Position numbers and translations under genes: made by a program. The notes beneath the pieces are model-generated. The model ran no database searches. It saw nothing but the letters and a program-made list of their open reading frames with translations, and had not been told where the DNA came from. 36,192 nt of DNA from Burkholderiales bacterium (GTDB lineage Bacteria; Pseudomonadota; Gammaproteobacteria; Burkholderiales; Burkholderiaceae_B): the NCBI GenBank assembly GCA_021300475.1, contig JAJTDO010000005.1, positions 1-36,192 on the forward strand, in the 5' to 3' direction. Below, piece after piece: positions 24,652 to 33,222 of the stretch (its first letter is position 1; every line of letters begins with the position of its first letter).

Positions 24652-25581
24652 TTATTTTTTCTTGAAGATTTCCTTTTCAATTTTCCACTGACCGTCTGCA
24701 CGTGTCATGACCAAGGTTTTCTGACCGTTTTCCTTGAACAAGTTGGATTGGTATTCCTGACGGAAACTGACTTCTGCTGCGGTGTCTGACTTCGGTGTGA
24801 TCTTGATGTCCGACAAACTCAGCGTAATGGTGTTGGGATTGGACAAGCGCTTGCGGCGCTGACCTTCCCACTTGGAGCGACCACCCATGCCATTGTCAAA
24901 TGCGGGCGTGTAGAAACCGATGTAAGCGTCTGCATCTTTACTGGCCCAAGCCTGCGCCCAAGACTGAACAGCCTTGATGATGTCGTCGGTTGGGGAAGCT
25001 GGCTCAGCAGCTGGCGCTGGTGCGGGAACATCCGTGGCAACCACGGGTGCTGACTCAACCGGTGTGGCGTCTGCTGCAGGCGCAGCCATGCTGGGAGGTG
25101 CTGCAAAAGAGGCCAGCACAGGCTTTTCAAGCGGACCAAAGCTTTTTACGCCGACAGTGGGCACAAGACCCAAGGTTTTGGTTTTTTGAAAATCGACCGC
25201 ATAGGGTACGAATTCAGCCTTGCCGCTTGAAGTGTCGCGCAGCAGGTAATCGTAACGGGATGTGAAGGGTTCTTTGTAGTCGTTCTTCGAGAAAATATTG
25301 AAGAAGGAAAAAGAATCGAAACGGCTCTCCACTGTTTTTTCAGGAGACAGTGGCGGTCCAAGCAGGTTTTTCACTGCCAATGGGGTCATGCCGACCTTCA
25401 GTTTCTTGACATCTTTCTCAGTCACGAATTCACGTGGAGGTGTGCCGTCTATGTCTGAATTGAAATATTCAGGCACGTCCCGCACTGAATTGATGCTGCT
25501 GCAAGCGCTCAAGCCGAGCATGAAAGAGGCAAGCGCTGTGGCGGCCAAAACGCGCCTAGTAGATGCGAACCTTGCGGTCAT
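24652..25581 (-). CDS. Lipoprotein with BamE-like and NTF2-like domains
   Basis: A 309-aa predicted lipoprotein with a lipobox LSAC at about residues 24-27. Residues about 50-160 resemble a BamE/SmpA-like domain (VTEKDVKKLKVGMTPLAVKNLLGPPL, then RYDYLLRD). A linker of about 55 residues rich in Ala and Pro follows (about 155-205). The C-terminal domain (about 208-309) is NTF2-like: IKAVQSWAQAWASKDADAYIGFY, FDNGMGGRSKWEGQRRKRL and a final MTRADGQWKIEKEIF. Such C-terminal domains occur in several betaproteobacterial envelope proteins (from memory). The start ATG at 25581 has GGGAGA upstream. Probably outer-membrane associated; exact function unknown. Domain names are by pattern only. Confidence 0.72.
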   Translation of the reverse strand: MTARFASTRRVLAATALASFMLGLSACSSINSVRDVPEYFNSDIDGTPPREFVTEKDVKKLKVGMTPLAVKNLLGPPLSPEKTVESRFDSFSFFNIFSKNDYKEPFTSRYDYLLRDTSSGKAEFVPYAVDFQKTKTLGLVPTVGVKSFGPLEKPVLASFAAPPSMAAPAADATPVESAPVVATDVPAPAPAAEPASPTDDIIKAVQSWAQAWASKDADAYIGFYTPAFDNGMGGRSKWEGQRRKRLSNPNTITLSLSDIKITPKSDTAAEVSFRQEYQSNLFKENGQKTLVMTRADGQWKIEKEIFKKK

Positions 25582-25613
25582 GGTTTAGTGTCTCCCGAAT
25601 CTCAGTGGGTTTT

Positions 25614-25642
25614 ACAGACAGTTTTGGAACTTTTTTGTCTGT
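25614..25642. repeat. Inverted repeat upstream of the lipoprotein gene
   Basis: ACAGACA (25614-25620) and TGTCTGT (25636-25642) separated by 15 nt, 33 bp before the lipoprotein start. It may be an operator or an mRNA hairpin. The rest of 25582-25844 is AT-rich and contains the promoters of two divergent genes, which I cannot place reliably. Confidence 0.35.
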
Positions 25643-25844
25643 CTGGTGTTGTTCTCTACGATTTCACACATTGAAGCGGTGTTTTACCAAAAAAATAGCC
25701 GTTTGTCTTGTTTAATATCGAACCTGATAGATAAAGAAGCGTTTTACAATGACAACCATAGTGAAACTTAATTTTTTCACGCCAATAATAGAAAAAAACA
25801 ATCAAAAACCAATTACAAATTTAATTTTTTAAAAGGAAATTACA

Positions 25845-27005
25845 ATGCACACCGTCATTGTGGGTAGTGGAATAGCAGGCTGGACAGTGGCCAGAGAATT
25901 GCGAAAACTACAACCGGATGCGCAAACTCACCCGATCACTCTGGTCTGCGCAGACAGCGGCGATTTTTATTCAAAACCCATGCTTTCCAATGCGTTGGCA
26001 AGTCAAAAAACACCCGTCTCTTTGGTGATGACCCCGGCTGCGAAAATTGCTGAACAAGCCAAAGTGACTCTGCAAGCGCACGCGCGCGCCCAGCGCCTGG
26101 ACAGGTCGGCAAAATTGCTGGTGACGGACCAAGGCGAACTGGCCTATGACCAACTGGTGCTGGCATTGGGTGCCGACCCGATACGACTGCCGATTGCGGG
26201 CAGCGGTGCGGCAGACATCCAGTCGGTCAATGACCTCACAGACTACACAGCGTTTAGAAACGTATTGCCTGAAAAAGCCAAAGTGGTGGTGCTTGGCGCA
26301 GGCCTGATAGGCTGCGAATTCGCCAATGACTTGAGCACGGCGGGGTGCGAAGTGACGGTGTTTGACATTGCACAGTGGCCCTTGGGCAGGCTGCTGCCGC
26401 AAACTGCCGGTGAGTATGTAAAAGCCGGACTGCAAAACGCAGGTGTCAAATTTGAGATGGGTGTCAGCATCACCGAGGTAGCAAAAGCAGACGCCGGCGG
26501 TTACAGCGTCACTGACAGCACCGGTGCAACACACAGCGCAGACCTGGTATTAAGTGCCATTGGTCTGAAAGCACGCACCAGTTTGGCAGCGCAGGCGGGG
26601 CTGACCGTGGACCGCGGCATCGTCGTGGATCAAAAAGGGAGAACCAGCGACCCTGCCATTTTTGCCTTGGGCGATTGCGCCCAATACGGTGAGCAAGGCT
26701 TGCTGTTGCCTTATATTCAGCCGGTCATGAATGCGGGGCGCGCCATCGCGGCAAATATCAACGGTGCTGACACCCCGATTCGCTTTCCTGCCATGCCTGT
26801 AACGGTAAAAACGCCAGCCTGCCCCACCGTGATTGCACCACCAGCCGCTGGTGCCCTTGGCAACTGGGACTGCCAGCCCGTGGAAGCGGGTTTGCGTGCA
26901 CTGTTCAAAAATGCAGACGGCCAGTTGCTGGGCATGGCTTTGCTGGGCAAGGCCACAGCAGAGCGTCAGGCTTTGACCGGGGAATTGCCGGTCGTTTGGG
27001 AATAA
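25845..27005 (+). CDS. FAD-dependent NAD(P)H oxidoreductase, rubredoxin reductase-like
   Basis: A 386-aa two-dinucleotide-fold flavoprotein. The FAD-binding motif GSGIAG is at residues 7-12. YSKPMLSNALASQKT (about 45-59) is strongly reminiscent of rubredoxin reductases. The NAD-binding motif GAGLIGCEFANDL is at about residues 150-162, and the second FAD motif is IFALGDCAQY (about 269-278). It probably passes electrons from NADH to rubredoxin for alkane hydroxylation or oxidative-stress enzymes, but no rubredoxin gene is in this window. The start ATG has AAAAGGAAA upstream. It is the first plus-strand gene after an AT-rich divergent promoter region. Confidence 0.85.
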   Translation: MHTVIVGSGIAGWTVARELRKLQPDAQTHPITLVCADSGDFYSKPMLSNALASQKTPVSLVMTPAAKIAEQAKVTLQAHARAQRLDRSAKLLVTDQGELAYDQLVLALGADPIRLPIAGSGAADIQSVNDLTDYTAFRNVLPEKAKVVVLGAGLIGCEFANDLSTAGCEVTVFDIAQWPLGRLLPQTAGEYVKAGLQNAGVKFEMGVSITEVAKADAGGYSVTDSTGATHSADLVLSAIGLKARTSLAAQAGLTVDRGIVVDQKGRTSDPAIFALGDCAQYGEQGLLLPYIQPVMNAGRAIAANINGADTPIRFPAMPVTVKTPACPTVIAPPAAGALGNWDCQPVEAGLRALFKNADGQLLGMALLGKATAERQALTGELPVVWE

Positions 27006-27118
27006 GCGAGGCAATAGACAGGCTTAGTACAAGACGTGTGCATTCAATGTCCCGGAATCACTTACAATAGAGGGCTTGGATGCACACCCTTGACGCACAC
27101 ACCTAATGCCATTTGCAC

Positions 27119-27889
27119 ATGAACACGCCTATTACCAACATTGCGGCTTATTTATTTGTTTCCATTGAAGATATTGAAACACTCAAGGACCAGTTGCAGC
27201 AACGTTGCCAAGCGCTTGCGCTCAAGGGCACCATACTGATTGCCAGTGAAGGCATCAATCTATTTTTAGCGGGCCTGCAGGCTGACATTGAAGCGTTTTT
27301 GCTCCACTTGAAAGCCGATTCCCGCTTTGCACGGTTGGAGGTGAAGTTTTCTTATTCCGAACAGCAGCCCTTTAAAAAAATGCTGGTGAAAAAGAAAAAA
27401 GAGATCATCACCATGAAGCGCCCCATCATCCGCCCGGAAGAAGGTCGCGCTCCCGGTGTGGAGGCAAAAACACTGTCGAAGTGGCTCAGCCAAGGCCAAG
27501 ACGATGAAAAGCGTCCTGTGGTGCTCATCGACACCCGAAATGCATTTGAAACGGATTTCGGCAGCTTTGAAAATGCCATTGACTACCGCATCGATAAATT
27601 CAGTGACTTTCCTGAAATCATCGAGAGCAAAGCCGATGAGTTTCGAGGCAAAACCGTGGTGACATTTTGCACAGGCGGCATACGATGCGAAAAAGCGGCC
27701 ATTTTGATGCAACGCGCAGGTTTTGAGCGTGTGTACCAATTGGATGGCGGCATTTTGAAATATTTTGAAGAGGCTGGTGACAGCCACTACCAAGGCAGTT
27801 GCTTTGTTTTCGATGAACGCGAAGCACTGAACCCAGATTTGCGGGCAACCGCACAGCACGAACTCGCAACACGCCCCGAAAAGGCATAA
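27119..27889 (+). CDS. trhO: Rhodanese-domain tRNA uridine(34) hydroxylase
   Basis: A 256-aa YceA/TrhO family protein that hydroxylates wobble uridine 34 as an entry step to 5-oxyacetyluridine in tRNA. The N-terminal acylphosphatase-like domain (about 1-95) contains GTILIASEGINLFLAG. The rhodanese domain follows, with VVLIDTRNAFETDFGSFENA and the catalytic loop CTGGIRCEKA. The rhodanese Cys is intact. I chose the ATG at 27119; a TTG two codons earlier is also in frame, and neither has a clear Shine-Dalgarno. It lies 17 bp before ettA, so the two translation-related genes are probably co-transcribed. Confidence 0.92.
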   Translation: MNTPITNIAAYLFVSIEDIETLKDQLQQRCQALALKGTILIASEGINLFLAGLQADIEAFLLHLKADSRFARLEVKFSYSEQQPFKKMLVKKKKEIITMKRPIIRPEEGRAPGVEAKTLSKWLSQGQDDEKRPVVLIDTRNAFETDFGSFENAIDYRIDKFSDFPEIIESKADEFRGKTVVTFCTGGIRCEKAAILMQRAGFERVYQLDGGILKYFEEAGDSHYQGSCFVFDEREALNPDLRATAQHELATRPEKA

Positions 27890-27906
27890 GGATCCAAAAA
27901 CATACC

Positions 27907-29568
27907 ATGGCTCAATACGTATACAGCATGAACAGGGTGAGCAAGACCGTTCCCCCTAAAAGACAAATTCTCAAAGACATTTCTTTAAGCTTCTTTCCTG
28001 GCGCAAAAATCGGCGTGCTCGGCTTGAACGGTTCCGGTAAATCCACCTTGCTGAAAATCATGGCCGGTGTGGACAAGGACATCGAAGGCGAAGCCATTCC
28101 CATGCCGGGCATCAAGGTCGGCTACCTGCCCCAGGAACCGGAACTCAATGCGGAAGACACCGTTCGCCAAGCGGTGGAAGAAGGCATGGGCGAAGTCGTA
28201 AAAGCCAAGGAAAAACTGGAAGCCATTTACGCCGCCTACGCCGAACCCGATGCAGACTTCGACAAGCTGGCCGAAGAACAGGCGAAATACGAAGCCATCA
28301 TCGCCACCAGTGGCAGCGACCTGGAGCATCAACTGGAAATTGCGGCTGATGCGCTTCGCTTGCCTGCGTGGGACGCCATCATTAAAAACCTGTCGGGCGG
28401 CGAAAAGCGCCGTGTGGCCTTGTGCCGCTTGTTGCTATCCAAGCCAGACATGCTGCTGCTCGACGAACCCACCAACCACCTTGACGCAGAGTCTGTGGAT
28501 TGGCTGGAACAGTTTCTGGCGAAATTTCCAGGCACCGTGGTGGGCGTCACCCACGACCGCTACTTCCTGGACAACGCTGCCGAGTGGATTCTTGAATTGG
28601 ACCGCGGACACGGCATTCCATGGAAGGGCAACTACAGCTCCTGGCTGGACCAGAAACAAGACCGCCTGAAGCAAGAAGAAGCCACGGAAAGCGCGCGTCA
28701 AAAGGCGCTGAAGAAAGAGCTGGAATGGGTCAGACAAAACCCCAAAGGCAGACAAGCGAAATCCAAGGCACGTATTGCGCGCTTTGAAGAACTTTCAAGC
28801 CACGAATACCAAAAACGCAACGAAACCCAGGAAATTTTCATTCCAGTGGCAGAGCGTTTGGGCAATGAGGTCATTGAGTTCAACAACGTCAGCAAAGCCT
28901 ACGGCGACCGCTTGCTCATCGACAACTTCAGCTTCAAGGTGCCGCCTGGCGCCATTGTTGGCATTATCGGCCCCAACGGCGCCGGTAAATCCACCCTGTT
29001 CCGCATGATTGCCGGCAAGGAGCAGCCAGACACCGGTGAAGTGAAAATCGGTCATTCCGTACAAATGGCCTTCGTGGACCAAAGCCGTGAGTCACTGCCC
29101 AACGAGAAAACCGTTTGGGAAGCCATTTCCGACGGTGCGGACATTTTGACTGTGGGCCGCTTTGAAGTGTCCTCGCGTGCCTACATTGGTCGCTTCAACT
29201 TCAAAGGTGGTGATCAACAAAAAATCGTGGGCAATTTGTCGGGCGGTGAGCGCGGACGCTTGCACCTGGCAAAAACATTGATTACCGGCGGCAACGTGTT
29301 GCTGCTGGACGAACCGTCAAACGATCTGGACGTGGAAACCCTGCGTTCACTGGAAGATGCGCTGCTTGAGTTTGCCGGCGCAATTATGGTGATTAGCCAC
29401 GACCGCTGGTTCCTGGACCGCATTGCGACCCACATTCTGGCGTGTGAGGGCGACTCACAATGGACATTCTTCGACGGCAACTACCAAGAGTATGAAGCCG
29501 ACAAGCGCAAACGCCTGGGTGAAGAAGGTGCAAAACCCAAGCGCCTGCGCTACAAACCTTTGAAATAA
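27907..29568 (+). CDS. ettA: Energy-dependent translational throttle protein, ABC-F ATPase
   Basis: A 553-aa ABC-F protein that binds the ribosomal E site and adjusts early elongation to ATP/ADP levels. It has two ATPase domains and no membrane segments. Domain 1 has Walker A GLNGSGKST, signature LSGGEKRRVALC and Walker B LLLDEPTNHLDAES. Domain 2 has GPNGAGKST, LSGGERGRLHLA and LLLDEPSNDLDVET. The linker region with GRQAKSKARIARFEEL is the EttA-type toe/linker, and the C-terminus PKRLRYKPLK is also typical. Spacing of 17 bp from trhO suggests one transcript. A terminator overlaps the end of the convergent ccmH. Confidence 0.96.
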   Translation: MAQYVYSMNRVSKTVPPKRQILKDISLSFFPGAKIGVLGLNGSGKSTLLKIMAGVDKDIEGEAIPMPGIKVGYLPQEPELNAEDTVRQAVEEGMGEVVKAKEKLEAIYAAYAEPDADFDKLAEEQAKYEAIIATSGSDLEHQLEIAADALRLPAWDAIIKNLSGGEKRRVALCRLLLSKPDMLLLDEPTNHLDAESVDWLEQFLAKFPGTVVGVTHDRYFLDNAAEWILELDRGHGIPWKGNYSSWLDQKQDRLKQEEATESARQKALKKELEWVRQNPKGRQAKSKARIARFEELSSHEYQKRNETQEIFIPVAERLGNEVIEFNNVSKAYGDRLLIDNFSFKVPPGAIVGIIGPNGAGKSTLFRMIAGKEQPDTGEVKIGHSVQMAFVDQSRESLPNEKTVWEAISDGADILTVGRFEVSSRAYIGRFNFKGGDQQKIVGNLSGGERGRLHLAKTLITGGNVLLLDEPSNDLDVETLRSLEDALLEFAGAIMVISHDRWFLDRIATHILACEGDSQWTFFDGNYQEYEADKRKRLGEEGAKPKRLRYKPLK

Positions 29569-29599
29569 TTGAATTAAAATCTGCGCCCAACAACATCAG

Positions 29600-29633
29600 A
29601 CGCCAAAGGGGGAAACCCCTTTAGCGTTTGGTT
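29600..29633 (+). terminator. Terminator after ettA
   Basis: AAAGGGG-GAAA-CCCCTTT, extended by ACGC/GCGT across one mismatch, gives a 12-position stem capped by a GAAA loop and followed by a T/G-rich tail. It begins about 30 bp after the ettA stop and overlaps the last codons of ccmH on the other strand. The tail is imperfect. Confidence 0.6.
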
Positions 29634-30109
29634 TGTTGGTAGAGCTTTTCCAGTTCAGCGTTGGCTGCGGTTGGTGCAGGTACGGTTTGGGTTTTTGCCT
29701 TTACCGCATTTGCTTTCAACCAACTGCGTGCCACCACAATGGCGATCAATAAAATAACAAACGGGCCCATCCACAGCACAGCGTTGCTGTTGGAGAACGA
29801 TGGTTTGTACAAAATAAACTCACCGTAACGCTCCACCATATAAGACTTGATTTCTGCATCAGACTTGCCTGTGGCAATTTGCTGGTACACCTTCAACTTC
29901 AAGTCTTCGGCCAGACCGGCATGCGAATCTGCCAGCGACTGGTTTTGACAGACCAAGCAGCGCAATTCAGACGCCAGCGATTTAAAGCGACTTTCCACTT
30001 CCGGAGAGGCGTTGAATTTGTTGATTGGCTCAGGCGTTTCAGATTGGGCTTGTACTTGTGTTTGTGTTTGTGCAACCACTGTGCCGCCTTGCTTCAGTTC
30101 TTCAGCCAT
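29621..30109 (-). CDS. ccmH: Cytochrome c maturation thiol protein CcmH, without visible signal peptide
   Basis: A 162-aa CcmH-type protein that reduces apocytochrome c heme-binding cysteines in the periplasm. The CxxC motif is LRCLVCQNQSLADS (Cys51, Cys54), followed by the three-helix domain and one C-terminal membrane segment (about 110-127). Typical family members begin with a hydrophobic signal, but here residues 1-40 are polar, with a TQTQVQAQ low-complexity stretch. The in-frame sequence upstream has no alternative start and no hydrophobic segment. The ATG at 30109 overlaps the ccmG stop (TGATG). Cells would need another way to export the CxxC domain, or the C-terminal segment acts as a reverse anchor. 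Last gene of the ccm cluster. Confidence 0.88.
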   Translation of the reverse strand: MAEELKQGGTVVAQTQTQVQAQSETPEPINKFNASPEVESRFKSLASELRCLVCQNQSLADSHAGLAEDLKLKVYQQIATGKSDAEIKSYMVERYGEFILYKPSFSNSNAVLWMGPFVILLIAIVVARSWLKANAVKAKTQTVPAPTAANAELEKLYQQTKR

Positions 30110-30669
30110 CAGGAGCCTCCTCCAACCCGACCACCGTTGTTGGCTTGGATCAACAGGGGTTTCACGTGTTTTTCCATAAACTCCATATCAACCGGCCCGA
30201 CATGGCGATGCCTGATAATACCTTCTGCATCAATAACATAGGTTTCTGGCACACCATAAACACCGTATTCAATGCCCACAGATCCGTCTCGATCAACAGC
30301 CACAAACAGATAGGGGTCGCCACCGTGCTCTTTCAACCAGTCGCGGGTCGCTGACATGTCGTCTTTGTAAGCCAAGCCCACAATGGGAATGTAGCCAGAC
30401 TTGGACAATGACAGCAACCGAGGATGTTCAGTGACACAGGCACCACACCAAGACGCAAACACATTGAGCAACCAGACACGCCCCCTCATTTGCGCAGGCG
30501 TGCGCAAAGGACCATCGGGTTTGCTCAGGTCTTGCAGAGCGAATTCCGGCGCGGGTTTGCCCACTCTGGCGGACGGCAATTTACGTGGGTCGCGGGTCAG
30601 GCCTTCCGCTAAAAACACCGCGAGAACCGCCAGCACCAGCAGCGGAAGAATAATACGCCAATGCTTCAT
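30109..30669 (-). CDS. ccmG: Thioredoxin-like thiol:disulfide protein CcmG/DsbE
   Basis: A 186-aa membrane-anchored periplasmic thioredoxin that keeps apocytochrome cysteines reduced together with CcmH. It has an N-terminal signal-anchor (about 5-22) and a thioredoxin fold with active site WCGAC (Cys75, Cys78). The cis-proline is in YGVYGVPETYVIDAEG. Overlap junctions on both sides (ATGA with ccmF, TGATG with ccmH) indicate tight coupling. Length and features are ordinary for the family. Confidence 0.95.
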   Translation of the reverse strand: MKHWRIILPLLVLAVLAVFLAEGLTRDPRKLPSARVGKPAPEFALQDLSKPDGPLRTPAQMRGRVWLLNVFASWCGACVTEHPRLLSLSKSGYIPIVGLAYKDDMSATRDWLKEHGGDPYLFVAVDRDGSVGIEYGVYGVPETYVIDAEGIIRHRHVGPVDMEFMEKHVKPLLIQANNGGRVGGGS

Positions 30670-32666
30670 GCCAAGGCCTCTGATTTTTGCTTCTTGCTGC
30701 GGTAGCGACGGTCAAACAAGGTATAGACCCCACCCAATGCCATCATGATGCAACCCAGCCAGATCCAGACAATAAAAGGCTTGAGGTACAAACGCACAGA
30801 CCAGGCACCCTCCTGCCCCGGCTTGGGACTTTCTATTGGTTCACCGAGAGACACGTAGATGTCCCGGAGCAGAGAGGAATCTACGGCGGCTTCCGTCATC
30901 GTCTGACCACCGCTGATATAGCGGCGTTTTTCCGGCTCCATCAATTCTATGGTTCTGCCCTCGCCGGAGGTAAGCTCAAACACGCCGTGTGCCGCCACAA
31001 AATTGGGGCCTTTGCGGTCTGATACACCGATAAAAGTGACGCGCCAGGCACCGATGGATTCGGTCTGGTTGGGCACCATCACAACATCTCTCTCGGTTTC
31101 AAAGGTCTTCACCAAAGTAACGCCAGCGACAAACACAGCCACACCCACGTGCGCCATCACCATGCCCCAATAGGAATGCCCCAAACGGCCCGCACGGTAA
31201 ATGACGCTGGTGTTGGGTTGGCTTTTTTCCAGTTGGCGCAATTGGTGCCACGCATGTTCCAGGGTAGCGGCAGCAAGACCTACGGCAGAAGTGATACCCG
31301 CCAAAAACCACACGCTGGGCATACCGAATATGGCAATAACAGCCACAGAAACACCAGTGGCCAGCACCAAAGGAATCATCAGTGCGCGACTTGCGGTTGC
31401 AAACGTCATTTCTTTCCAGCGACTGACTGGCCCCAGTGCCATCAACCAGACCGCTGGCAGCAACAAAGGCGCAAATACCGCTTCAAAATACGGTGGTCCG
31501 ACAGACATTTTTCTGTCAGCCAGAATTTCAGTGAACAGCGGATACAGCGTGCCCAGCATGACGGCGGCCAAGGAGGCGCTCATCAGCACATTGTTGGACA
31601 ACAGCAGCGACTCGCGGGACGACACAGAGAAACCGGTGCCGCCCAAACCCACGTCTTTGGTGCGAATGGCGTAGAGCACAAAACCCGAACCAATAACAAT
31701 AAGCAGCAACATGAGAATGAAAATACCGCGCTTGGGGTCAGTGGCGAAGGCGTGCACGGAAGTCAAGACACCGGAACGAACCAAAAACGTTCCCAACAAG
31801 GACAGCGCAAATGCCACCAGCGCCAAGAGTATGGTCCAGCTTTTCAGTGCATCGCGCTTGTCTGTGACCGCCAGCGAGTGAATCAGCGCTGTACCTGCCA
31901 ACCATGGCATGAGCGATGCGTTTTCAACCGGGTCCCAGAACCACCAGCCACCCCAACCCAATTCACGGTAGGCCCACCAGCTGCCCAGCAAAATACCGAC
32001 AGTCAGGAACGACCAAGCCGCATTGGCCCAAGGCCGTGACCAACGTGCCCATGTGGCGTCCAGCCGACCTTCCATGAGAGCGGCCATTGCAAAAGCGAAG
32101 CTGACCGCAAAACCCACATAACCCATGTACAACATGGGCGGGTGGATGATCATGACAACGTCTTGCAGCAAGGGGTTGAGATCTCGACCTTCTGCGGCGC
32201 CGGGCAAAATACGCTCAAACGGGTTAGACGCCGTAATAAGAAACAGCAAAAAGGCGAAATTGACGCAACTCAACACCGCCAAAACCCGAACACGGAAACT
32301 GGGGCTGAGATTCTGGCTGAAACTGGCCACTGCTGCGCCCCAACCGGTGAGCATCAAGACCCACAACAGCAGGGAGCCTTCGTGGGAACCCCAACTCGCA
32401 GCGAATCTGAAAAATACCGGCAACAAGGAATTGGAGTTTTCTGCGACGTTTCGCACCGTGAAGTCGTTGGTGACGAACGAGTAAATCAGGCAGAACCAAG
32501 ACAGCCCCACCAGTGCGAACACCATCCAGGCGGTGGTGGCACTGGCTTGCGCCAACTGTACGGCGCTGTAAGCTGCGTTGCGAACTGCACTCAGACTGTA
32601 AATACCCGCCAACAGGCTGATGCCCAAGGCCAACGCCAGGGCCCACTGCCCCCATTCTGCAATCAT
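30666..32666 (-). CDS. ccmF: Heme lyase core protein CcmF
   Basis: A 666-aa polytopic protein that, with CcmH and CcmI, attaches heme from holo-CcmE to apocytochrome c. It has about 15 membrane segments. The tryptophan-rich WWD motif GWGGWWFWDPVENASLMPWL is at about residues 228-247, and the conserved MIIHPPMLYMGYVG segment is at about 171-184. A periplasmic soluble stretch near the C-terminus (about 530-630) precedes the last membrane helix. The start overlaps the ccmE stop (ATGA). Identity is secure. Confidence 0.97.
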   Translation of the reverse strand: MIAEWGQWALALALGISLLAGIYSLSAVRNAAYSAVQLAQASATTAWMVFALVGLSWFCLIYSFVTNDFTVRNVAENSNSLLPVFFRFAASWGSHEGSLLLWVLMLTGWGAAVASFSQNLSPSFRVRVLAVLSCVNFAFLLFLITASNPFERILPGAAEGRDLNPLLQDVVMIIHPPMLYMGYVGFAVSFAFAMAALMEGRLDATWARWSRPWANAAWSFLTVGILLGSWWAYRELGWGGWWFWDPVENASLMPWLAGTALIHSLAVTDKRDALKSWTILLALVAFALSLLGTFLVRSGVLTSVHAFATDPKRGIFILMLLLIVIGSGFVLYAIRTKDVGLGGTGFSVSSRESLLLSNNVLMSASLAAVMLGTLYPLFTEILADRKMSVGPPYFEAVFAPLLLPAVWLMALGPVSRWKEMTFATASRALMIPLVLATGVSVAVIAIFGMPSVWFLAGITSAVGLAAATLEHAWHQLRQLEKSQPNTSVIYRAGRLGHSYWGMVMAHVGVAVFVAGVTLVKTFETERDVVMVPNQTESIGAWRVTFIGVSDRKGPNFVAAHGVFELTSGEGRTIELMEPEKRRYISGGQTMTEAAVDSSLLRDIYVSLGEPIESPKPGQEGAWSVRLYLKPFIVWIWLGCIMMALGGVYTLFDRRYRSKKQKSEALA

Positions 32667-33070
32667 TTTCCGTTTACTCCAGGAGGCATGTAGTTTTCAT
32701 CGTGTTTGGCCATGATGGTGTGGGCAACAAACACCCCTTCTTTTAGCTGACCTTCGGCCACAACACCGGTTCCCTCTTTAAAGAGATCTGGGAGGATACC
32801 CGAGTAAGTGACTGGAACCGTTTGTTTTTTATCTGAGACAACAAAAGAAATTTTTAACGTGCCGGGTTCTTTTTTTACGCTGCCGGTCTCTATCATGCCG
32901 CCCAGCCTGTAGGACTGCCCCACCACACCCTTGCCTGAAAGCAATTCAGAAGGTGTGTAGAAGAACACCATGTTTTCATTGAAGGCTTTGGTGACAGACC
33001 AGACCACACCTATGACCACCACCAGAATGGTGAGGATCCAGAACAGGCGCTTTTTCCTTGCTGCGTTCAT
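32663..33070 (-). CDS. ccmE: Heme chaperone CcmE
   Basis: A 135-aa periplasmic heme chaperone with an N-terminal membrane anchor (about 8-26) and an OB-fold domain. The covalent heme-binding histidine is in the HxxxY motif AKHDENYMPP (His123, Tyr127). It receives heme via CcmC/CcmD under control of CcmAB and passes it to CcmF. The start overlaps the ccmD stop (ATGA). Confidence 0.96.
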   Translation of the reverse strand: MNAARKKRLFWILTILVVVIGVVWSVTKAFNENMVFFYTPSELLSGKGVVGQSYRLGGMIETGSVKKEPGTLKISFVVSDKKQTVPVTYSGILPDLFKEGTGVVAEGQLKEGVFVAHTIMAKHDENYMPPGVNGK

Positions 33071-33222
33071 CTTGCATCCTTGTTGAATTCATCATCACCC
33101 TGCGCAGACAACAACAGGCGTTCTTTCAATTTGCGTTCAAACAGGCTCGCCTGAAAGCCGTCCCAGAGCATGACCGCCACGGTCAGCCCGAAACAGACCC
33201 AAACCACTTCCCAGTGCGTCAT
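33067..33222 (-). CDS. ccmD: Small membrane protein CcmD
   Basis: A 51-aa protein too small for ordinary gene tracking. It begins MTHWEVVWVCFGLTVAVML, a single membrane segment (about 5-20), followed by a basic, amphipathic tail with ERKLKERLLL. Both ends overlap neighbours by ATGA: its start with the ccmC stop and its stop with the ccmE start. Size, topology and place between ccmC and ccmE identify it as CcmD, which helps release holo-CcmE from CcmC. Confidence 0.9.
   Translation of the reverse strand: MTHWEVVWVCFGLTVAVMLWDGFQASLFERKLKERLLLSAQGDDEFNKDAR

Noticed and set aside
25674-25760. Near-repeat of GAAGCG followed by GTTTTAC, about 60 bp apart
   Set aside because: Short and imperfect in AT-rich DNA; could easily be chance.
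31149-32039. 296-codon plus-strand frame opposite ccmF
   Set aside because: Antisense to secure ccmF sequence; His/Gln/Thr-rich composition typical of a shadow of membrane-protein codons.
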